Shown: positions 7,501-11,662 of the stretch, in pieces
How positions within the stretch are numbered: position 1 is the first letter of the stretch
How the letters are laid out: each line of letters starts with the position of its first letter
Assembly: GCA_947627965.1 (NCBI GenBank)
Contig: CANQYA010000021.1
Coordinates: forward strand, 1 to 11,662
From: an uncultured Bacilli bacterium
Lineage (GTDB): Bacteria; Bacillota_I; Bacilli_A; RF39; UBA660
Direction: 5' to 3'
DNA: 11,662 nucleotides
Program-made: the position numbers and the translations under genes
Notes under the pieces: generated by a model
Database searches by the model: none
Told to the model about the DNA's origin: nothing
Seen by the model: only the letters and a program-made list of their open reading frames with translations

Positions 7501-9133
7501 AATAAGTATTATCAATTGTTCGTGATAGTTCTAAGGTATCGATAACGGGATTAGTAAATTTACCTAAATTATATTTTTGATAAGCCATTTCTAAAAAGGA
7601 ACAATCGAATTTAGCATTATGGGCAACCATTGGTAAATCTCCTACCCAAGCAATAAACCTTTTAACAGCATTTTCTTCATTATCTTTACCAACTAACATA
7701 TCGTTAGTAATATTAGTAACAGAAGTAATAACCTCACTTATAGGGTGACCAGGATCAATTAATTCGTCATAATTTTCTAATATTTCACCATTTTTCATTT
7801 TAACGGCACCAATTTCAATAATGGAATCTCCTCCACCAGCATTAAATCCTGTCGTTTCGAAGTCAAAAACAACATAGGTTGCGTCCATTATAACTTCGTC
7901 ATTACCACGAACAACAATATCAATATCGTCATCGATCATCGTTATTTCAGTACCGTATAAACCACGTATTTTATCACTATCTTCCTTACCCTTATTATAT
8001 TCTTTAATAGTATTAAAAACATGAGGAAAAGCTTGACACCCATTATGATCCGTTACAGCTACGCCACGATGTCCAAAAGCAATAGCTTGTTTAACATACT
8101 CAACTTCGTCCATAACTCCATCCATTTGGCTCATTTTAGTATGGGCATGAAGTTCTACTCTTTTACGAGGGGCATCATCTATTCTTTTTTTAACTTTCGG
8201 TTCAATCTCATTAATATCACGAATATTTATAACTAACTCATTATTAGCGTATTTATCCATTTTAGTTGAACCTCTTACTTTTAACCAAGATCCCTCTTTA
8301 CAACGTTTTTTTAAAGTATTAAATTCTTCTTCGTCACGGGAAAATATTTTCGCATATATACTATCGGTATAATCGGTTAATTTTAAAGTTAAAATCTTAA
8401 ACTCTTTACTAGCTGGCTCAAATTCCTCAGTACCAAAGACAAAAGCATCAACGGTTATGTTATCTTCTTCTCCAACAATACTTTTAATACTGACACTGTT
8501 ATCTTTTATAACTCTACCTTTTACGGTATTTTCGTCAACTTCTTTTTTCTCATACTTTGGTTTAAAAGTAGTATTCTTTTCTTTCTTTACTTCTTTAGGA
8601 GCAGTCTTAAACATACTGACATCTACTTTTAAGGAATTATTTATCGCTTCTTTTGTCTTTTTAGCTTCATCTAAATTTATTTCTAAATCTAAAGTAATAG
8701 CAAACCCTGCTTGTTTTAACTTAGTCTCAATCTTATTTTGAAAGGCACTAAATTCTTCTTTTTCTAATTCATTAATTAATTCTATATAATAACTACCATC
8801 TCTAATTACTAAACGATCTTCAAAAATATTAAAAGAAGCTTTAAGATTAGCTATCTCTTTAATAATATCTATATAGTATTGTTCTAAATAATCTATATTC
8901 ATATTATTAACATCAATTATTAAATCAACTTCTTTATTAAAATAACGATAAAAACAAGTAGTTAATTCTTTATATAATTCTAAGCTCAAATTAGTATCAT
9001 TCTTTAATACTATCTGCACTTTATCATATTTTTTATAAATAACTACTTTTTCTAAACTAGTATTTTCTAATTCATTAAAATATTTATTATCTAAATTAAT
9101 TTTTTCTAATATTTCCTTTAATTTGTCATTCAT
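4520..9133 (-). CDS. polC: DNA polymerase III PolC-type alpha subunit
   Basis: This 1537-residue protein is the main replicative polymerase with built-in 3'-5' proofreading. Visible domains: N-terminal domain (1-205); OB fold (about 212-310); first PHP part with HAHTKMSQMDG (329-339); DEDDh exonuclease with DFETTG (424-429), HNAKFD (505-510) and HHRADYDA (565-572); second PHP part (GDVHQ 736-740); GSRGSVGSSF (965-974); zinc site C993, C998, C1026 and C1029; palm motifs PDIDLNFSGD (1054-1063) and LDILGHDDPT (1180-1189); and a C-terminal beta-clamp motif QMTLNLF (1531-1537). It is about 100 residues longer than the 1437-residue B. subtilis enzyme, mostly from an apparent insertion near 864-936. 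GGGGG seven nt before the ATG is the ribosome-binding site. It probably shares a transcript with the gene 29 bp upstream. Confidence 0.98.
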   Translation of the reverse strand: MNDKLKEILEKINLDNKYFNELENTSLEKVVIYKKYDKVQIVLKNDTNLSLELYKELTTCFYRYFNKEVDLIIDVNNMNIDYLEQYYIDIIKEIANLKASFNIFEDRLVIRDGSYYIELINELEKEEFSAFQNKIETKLKQAGFAITLDLEINLDEAKKTKEAINNSLKVDVSMFKTAPKEVKKEKNTTFKPKYEKKEVDENTVKGRVIKDNSVSIKSIVGEEDNITVDAFVFGTEEFEPASKEFKILTLKLTDYTDSIYAKIFSRDEEEFNTLKKRCKEGSWLKVRGSTKMDKYANNELVINIRDINEIEPKVKKRIDDAPRKRVELHAHTKMSQMDGVMDEVEYVKQAIAFGHRGVAVTDHNGCQAFPHVFNTIKEYNKGKEDSDKIRGLYGTEITMIDDDIDIVVRGNDEVIMDATYVVFDFETTGFNAGGGDSIIEIGAVKMKNGEILENYDELIDPGHPISEVITSVTNITNDMLVGKDNEENAVKRFIAWVGDLPMVAHNAKFDCSFLEMAYQKYNLGKFTNPVIDTLELSRTIDNTYSRHSLTAITKRYDVPWDEESHHRADYDAQGTALVLYKMLNKLDDRHFKYIKDLNNLVAKDEIYKYGNSYHVNMIAKNKVGLKNLFKIISLANTKYLYKTPRILRSEIEKLREGLLIGSGCYESEVFNQARSKSDEELANIISFYDYVEVQPKDVYNHLIQTEDFKSEKELEDNIKKVIECTISSGKLIVATGDVHQLNDEDKIYREIIVNQKVPGGGRHPLAKKNITSIPSQYFRTTKEMLDAFNFLDEKTRELIVIDNPNKIVDMVEDIEVIIDTGGVPFAPIIPDSQKTTTDLVYTKASSMYGDPLPYNIEERIAKELYGDSLFDAIKDNMNKEKEWTSAEFEKEAFKRLHENIILGVDNVKKIIRDNIKANDENLNDAELDQALQKKLGGIIGGNFDVIYLIAQKLVKHSNDEGYLVGSRGSVGSSFVATMMGITEVNSLPAHYLCRNPKCKYSEFDNENGEPYGKEYSSGYDLPDKKCPKCGEKLGKEGQDMPFATFLGFNADKVPDIDLNFSGDNQESAHAYTKVLFGEDNVYRAGTIGTVADKTAFGFAKGYFEDKGIDGVRTAEIERLAIGCTGVKRTTGQHPGGIVVIPGYMDVFDFTPFQYPADDETSKWRTTHFDYHAIDQDVLKLDILGHDDPTVLRMLQDLSGIDVTTIPMDDQKVLSLLTSPSALGVTEEQIKCPTGTLGVPEMGTQFVINMLVDTKPKTFSEIVKISGLSHGTDVWSGNASELIANNVCPFKEVIGCRDDIMVNLMNWGMKPIRAFKIMEFVRKGKASKDPDTWKEMAEEMRSINVPEWYIESCRKIKYMFPKAHAVAYVMSALRIAWFKVYYPLYYYVAYFSIRVMDFDIETMIKGYDAIKNKIEDLELKGYDKTNKETNVLETLHIALEASARGIKFGPIDLAKSHSKYFLIDKDNENTLIPPFRTIDGLGDSVSTAIIEEREKQDFISIEDLQKRCKVSLTITDKMRNMGMLNGMPESSQMTLNLF

Positions 9134-9162
9134 TTTCTTGCCCCCAGTAAAAGTAAAATATT

Positions 9163-9999
9163 TTAAATATTATCTAAATCATTAAGTCTTATAATATATT
9201 TTTGATTACTGCAACAAAAATCGATAAAACCGTACAAATCTACTTTAGATAATTCTTTTTCAATCGCATATTTTTCAAAATCAAAAGGCATTTGATCACG
9301 CATCATATAACTGACCATTTCTTCTTTATCCGCCCCTAAATACATTAACCAATAAGGATATAATTGTTTTTTTAATAGTTTAATATTATTAAATCCTTCT
9401 TTATATTTACTCGTTTTACAAATTCTAGTATGAAGTTCATTAGTAATAGCTAAATCAATTATTGCAGATACTATTTCTTTGTTTTCTCTTTGGAAAGTTC
9501 CTATTTCATATTTAACTAAAGTATAAATAATACGCATTAATGTCTTTAGTCCATCTTCTTTATCATTTAATTTACCCCAAGATATATTTTTTTTGGGATT
9601 AGTACCCATAAATTCGACCGTATCTAAAGCTGGGTGGATAACAATTATATGATAGGTATCTTCTATCGAAAAACGAAGAATATTTTTTATTTCTTTATCA
9701 ATTTCTTTTTGGTGGTTAGCCCAATTCTTCATAATAAACATACGATGCTTTTCAGTTTCTTTTTTTATTCGCCCAAAAATATCGTTTTCAAAAACATAAT
9801 TATAAATAGTATCGTCATCAGGAATAAAATCGTCACCATATTTCAAAATTTCGATATTTTCTTTTTCCATTTTCATATATTCTTTTGGGTATTTATTCCA
9901 TATTTTTTCTTTTAATAATTGTACTTCTTCACAAAAAGAAGGTTTAAATAATAAGTTCCACGCTAAAAGATAATCATTAGTTAAAAACTCTATATTCAT
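9163..9999 (-). CDS. Unrecognised 278-residue cytoplasmic protein upstream of polC
   Basis: I do not recognise this family. The frame is well supported: AGGAAGGTGA ends five nt before the ATG at 9997-9999, a promoter lies upstream, and the gene ends 29 bp before polC on the same strand. The protein has no signal peptide or clear membrane segment. Its N-terminal half is rich in Lys and Glu; the C-terminal half is more hydrophobic and probably helical, with ELHTRI, YPYWLMYLG and paired Cys in FCCSN. NELH is not a HEXXH zinc-protease motif, so no catalytic role can be claimed. In many Bacillota polC follows rseP and proS; neither is present here. Position suggests co-expression with the replicative polymerase, which is not proof of a replication role. 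Confidence 0.8.
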   Translation of the reverse strand: MNIEFLTNDYLLAWNLLFKPSFCEEVQLLKEKIWNKYPKEYMKMEKENIEILKYGDDFIPDDDTIYNYVFENDIFGRIKKETEKHRMFIMKNWANHQKEIDKEIKNILRFSIEDTYHIIVIHPALDTVEFMGTNPKKNISWGKLNDKEDGLKTLMRIIYTLVKYEIGTFQRENKEIVSAIIDLAITNELHTRICKTSKYKEGFNNIKLLKKQLYPYWLMYLGADKEEMVSYMMRDQMPFDFEKYAIEKELSKVDLYGFIDFCCSNQKYIIRLNDLDNI

Positions 10000-10028
10000 A
10001 AATTCACCTTCCTATCTCTAATAACTTA

Positions 10029-10057
10029 AATATATCATATGTTTCGACATTTTTAAA
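10029..10057 (-). promoter_or_regulatory. Promoter of the 9999-polC transcription unit
   Basis: The minus strand carries TTTAAA (10057-10052), a 17-nt spacer ending in TGA, and TATATT (10034-10029), giving an extended -10 form TGATATATT. It lies between the terminator of the upstream surface-protein gene and the ATG at 9999. Predicted initiation is near 10022, a leader of about 22 nt. Confidence 0.55.
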
Positions 10058-10066
10058 CATTTTTAA

Positions 10067-10098
10067 GAAAAAAAAGAACATATTTTTATGCTCTTTCT
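10067..10098 (-). terminator. Rho-independent terminator after the 215-residue surface-protein gene
   Basis: On the minus strand AAAGAGCATA (10096-10087) pairs with TATGTTCTTT (10082-10073) around an AAAA loop, with one G-U pair. It runs directly into a seven-base T run (10075-10069 or so). It lies 17 nt past the stop codon at 10115. Confidence 0.85.
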
Positions 10099-10114
10099 AA
10101 ATAATTTCATTATT

Positions 10115-10762
10115 TTATTTTTTTCTTACAGCAAGGACGATAACTGCTACCATTAATAAGGCACTAGTTCCTAGTGAAACATATAAAGCTGTATTATTAG
10201 AAGACTTTTCTTCTTTTTCGTTATTAGTAGTATCGCATACTTCACATTCTTTACAAGTCTCACACGTTGGACATGTTGGGCAAGTTACTTCGTCTTTGGA
10301 ACAAGTTGGACATTCTTTTTCTTTACCAATTTTAATGGTTGAACTTACAGCACCGCTCCATGAATTATTAGCTGGTGTGAATTTAACAGTAGTTGAACCA
10401 TTGCTAGGTGCTTGTTTAACTTTAAAGGTAATTTTTATAACGTAGTCAGCACCACTATTATCAGCAGATATTACTGCTGATCCTCCATTTACTGTCTTAG
10501 TTAAGTTAATAGCACTATATAAATCGTTAAAACGTGATCTTGGGACTACTTGAGCATCAGTTAAAGTAAGTACATTACTATCAAAAGTAAGTGTTCCTGA
10601 AACAGTTCCAGCTTGGCTCTTTGATATTACCATAACAATATTAGAGTCAATTGTTGCATTTTCAGCATAAATTTCACTTGCTAACCTACCTAAGTCAGCC
10701 CTTACAGCAAACGGGCATAAAAATAACACTACCAAAACCACCATTGAAATAAACTTTTTCAT
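10115..10762 (-). CDS. Exported cohesin-like protein with periodic-cysteine tail and C-terminal membrane anchor (paralog 1)
   Basis: This 215-residue protein starts with a Sec signal peptide (MKKF, a hydrophobic core, then AVRA-D with likely cleavage after A22). Residues about 30-146 form a beta-rich domain resembling cohesin-like folds (SGTLTFDSNVLTLTDAQVV, YVIKITFKVK). A tail follows with eight cysteines at 151, 154, 161, 164, 167, 170, 173 and 176, nearly all exactly three residues apart. A Ser/Asn/Lys linker leads to a single membrane helix (about 191-212) ending in RKK. There is no LPXTG, so anchoring is by the helix, and the Cys in the signal core is not a proper lipobox. GAAAGGAG lies upstream of the ATG. 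It is paralogous to the gene at 10877-11629. It probably faces the outside; ligand and function are unknown. Confidence 0.85.
   Translation of the reverse strand: MKKFISMVVLVVLFLCPFAVRADLGRLASEIYAENATIDSNIVMVISKSQAGTVSGTLTFDSNVLTLTDAQVVPRSRFNDLYSAINLTKTVNGGSAVISADNSGADYVIKITFKVKQAPSNGSTTVKFTPANNSWSGAVSSTIKIGKEKECPTCSKDEVTCPTCPTCETCKECEVCDTTNNEKEEKSSNNTALYVSLGTSALLMVAVIVLAVRKK
10235..10312 (-). repeat. Cys-triplet repeat region in paralog 1
   Basis: Codons 151-176 encode C-x-x units such as CPT, CET and CKE. The underlying 9-nt units (for example TGTTGGACA then TGTTGGGCA on the plus strand) are near-identical direct repeats, so copy number could change in frame. Confidence 0.7.
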
Positions 10763-10787
10763 TTCCTTATACTCCTTTCACTTAATT

Positions 10788-10796
10788 ATTATACCA
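10788..10796 (-). promoter_or_regulatory. Extended -10 promoter for paralog 1
   Basis: The minus strand reads TGGTATAAT, a perfect extended -10 with only a weak -35 (TTTTAA near 10816-10811). Predicted initiation near 10781 gives a leader of about 19 nt that begins at the GAAAGGAG ribosome-binding site. Confidence 0.5.
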
Positions 10797-10822
10797 AATA
10801 TTTTATCATTTTAAAATTAGAC

Positions 10823-10861
10823 ATAAGCGAAAAGCTAACGCTTAGTTAACTTTTCCCTTAT
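10823..10861 (-). terminator. Long imperfect inverted repeat between the two surface-protein genes, possible terminator
   Basis: Two 17-nt arms (10823-10839 and 10845-10861) match at 15 of 17 positions around a GCTTA loop, starting 15 nt after the stop of the gene at 10877. The following minus-strand sequence is GTCTAATTTT, a poor U-tract. It may be an inefficient terminator, allowing some read-through into paralog 1, or an mRNA-stabilising structure. Confidence 0.55.
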
Positions 10862-10876
10862 AAGTTACTCTTTTAT

Positions 10877-11629
10877 TTAATTTTTCTTTACAGCAAGGAC
10901 TATAACTGCTACTGTTAAAACTGCACAAGCTCCAAGTGAAACAAATAATGCTGTATTATTATTGCCATTATTACTATTATTGTTATTATTATCGTTATTA
11001 CCATTATTATTGGTTGTATCTTGTGGTGTTTGAACTATCTCATTACCAGCATTATTGGTTTCATTAGTAGTAGTATCGCATACTTCACATTCTTTACATG
11101 TTTCACATGTTGGACAAGTTACCTCGTCTTTAGAACAAGTTGGGCATGTTGGACATGTTGGGCACTCTTTACAAGCAGGACATTCTTTTTCCTTAGCTAT
11201 TTTAATAGAGAAACGTAACTCCCCACCCCAACCATTAGTTTTTGGTGTAAAAGTAACTGCTGTTAATCCATTACTAGGTACTGTTTTTACTTTAAAAGTT
11301 ACTTTTAAATATTGATTACTATCTGCTGATGGTATAGATAATTTAATTTGACTACCATTATCTGTTTTTTCAACTTTACCAGCAGTACCTACGCCTTTAG
11401 TTGCTAATTCAACATTTACAAATTGTAAGGTTGTGTTGTCAAAAGCAAGTATTCCATCTAATCCTCCAAGACTATAATTTCCATTGCTTTCGATTTCCAT
11501 AATAATATTGGAATCCGCTCCTACACTTTCAGCATAAAGCCTTCCAGTTACGGTATTAAGATCTGCCCTTACAGCAAATGGGCATAAAAATAATACGACC
11601 AAAACCACCATTGAAATAAACTTCTTCAT
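10877..11629 (-). CDS. Exported cohesin-like protein with periodic-cysteine tail, Asn-rich linker and membrane anchor (paralog 2)
   Basis: This 250-residue protein has the same architecture as the downstream paralog: an identical 24-residue N-terminus with signal peptide (cleavage likely after A22), a beta-rich cohesin-like domain (about 30-144, GLDGILAFDNTTLQFVNVEL and YLKVTFKVK), then eleven cysteines at 150-165 and 172-184, every third residue. A low-complexity Asn-rich linker (about 206-225) precedes a membrane helix (about 226-247) ending in KKN. No LPXTG is present. The folded domain has diverged strongly from its paralog while both ends stay nearly identical. GGGG lies five nt before the ATG and AAAGGAG lies 13 nt before it; the leader element TATACTCCTTTCA (plus strand, 11639-11651) is shared with the paralog. 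Its promoter is outside the window. Function unknown, probably cell-surface. Confidence 0.85.
   Translation of the reverse strand: MKKFISMVVLVVLFLCPFAVRADLNTVTGRLYAESVGADSNIIMEIESNGNYSLGGLDGILAFDNTTLQFVNVELATKGVGTAGKVEKTDNGSQIKLSIPSADSNQYLKVTFKVKTVPSNGLTAVTFTPKTNGWGGELRFSIKIAKEKECPACKECPTCPTCPTCSKDEVTCPTCETCKECEVCDTTTNETNNAGNEIVQTPQDTTNNNGNNDNNNNNSNNGNNNTALFVSLGACAVLTVAVIVLAVKKN
10955..11014 (-). repeat. Asn-codon microsatellite-like tract in paralog 2
   Basis: Codons 206-225 are mostly Asn with Gly, Asp and Ser interruptions. The plus strand reads as repeated ATT/ATC/ACC triplets. Paralog 1 lacks this tract. Triplet changes would lengthen or shorten the stalk without breaking the frame. Confidence 0.7.
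11078..11182 (-). repeat. Cys-triplet repeat region in paralog 2
   Basis: Codons 150-184 carry eleven cysteines in two blocks of strict three-residue spacing, split by the same SKDEVT break found in the paralog. There are three more cysteines here than in paralog 1, all before the break, consistent with gain or loss of CPT-type units. Confidence 0.75.
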
Positions 11630-11662
11630 TTTTTCCCCTATACTCCTTTCAATGTATCCATT

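Noticed and set aside
5045..8741. Several open frames on the plus strand opposite polC (5045-5293, 5061-5507, 5609-5911, 8021-8236, 8457-8741)
   Set aside because: They lie antisense to an unmistakable PolC coding sequence, have no recognisable domains, and read as reverse-complement shadows of its codons.
9400..9480. HEXXH zinc protease in the protein upstream of polC (NELHTRI segment)
   Set aside because: The HEXXH pattern is absent; NELH does not provide the two histidines.
10715..10717. Lipoprotein lipobox in the surface-protein signal peptides (LFLC)
   Set aside because: The residue before Cys is Leu rather than Gly/Ala/Ser, and a standard V-x-A cleavage site follows at residue 22.
10929..11182. 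CRISPR array or intergenic direct repeats suggested by short repeated units
   Set aside because: The repeats are 3- and 9-nt coding units inside a surface-protein gene, with no spacers.
10115..11629. Sortase-anchored proteins
   Set aside because: No LPXTG-like motif precedes the C-terminal membrane helices in either protein.
1..11662. Mycoplasma genetic code (TGA = Trp)
   Set aside because: Long frames are intact with TGG for Trp and no internal TGA; all eight stops are TAA or TAG. A TGA stop was not seen, so this is supportive rather than decisive.

Overview
The window is AT-rich DNA from a low-GC Gram-positive lineage (Bacillota/Bacilli or a relative near the Mollicutes). The firmest marker is a complete PolC-type replicative DNA polymerase, which is typical of Bacillota. 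All eight visible stop codons are TAA or TAG, and tryptophan is read from TGG in long intact frames, so the standard bacterial code fits better than the mycoplasma code. The exported proteins at both ends resemble those of uncultured gut Bacilli (RF39-like), but that placement is an inference.

Layout. 1-594 (minus) is the start of an exported TasA/SipW-type surface protein that runs off the left edge. Its apparent promoter has ten consecutive Gs in the 17-nt spacer between -35 and -10, a strong candidate phase-variable switch. 672-1673 (minus) is a calcineurin-like phosphoesterase with an N-terminal winged-helix-like domain. It is divergent from a Cof-type HAD phosphatase at 1757-2557 (plus). 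2630-4439 (plus) is a compact type II restriction-modification module: a C5-cytosine methyltransferase followed 10 nt later by a PD-(D/E)XK endonuclease candidate. It converges on 4520-9133 (minus), polC, and a bidirectional terminator with a GAAA tetraloop lies between them. Upstream of polC, apparently in the same operon, is an unrecognised 278-residue protein (9163-9999). The right end (10115-11629, minus) holds two tandem paralogous exported proteins. They share an identical signal peptide, a cohesin-like beta domain, a tail with cysteine at every third residue, and a C-terminal membrane anchor.

Functionally the window mixes core replication (polC), general phosphatases, a defence module between housekeeping genes, and surface proteins at both ends. 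No tRNA, rRNA, CRISPR array or insertion sequence was seen, and no gene-free stretch exceeds about 120 bases. The most interesting points are the poly-G promoter, the strictly periodic cysteine tails of the tandem paralogs, and a large apparent insertion in PolC ahead of its catalytic core.
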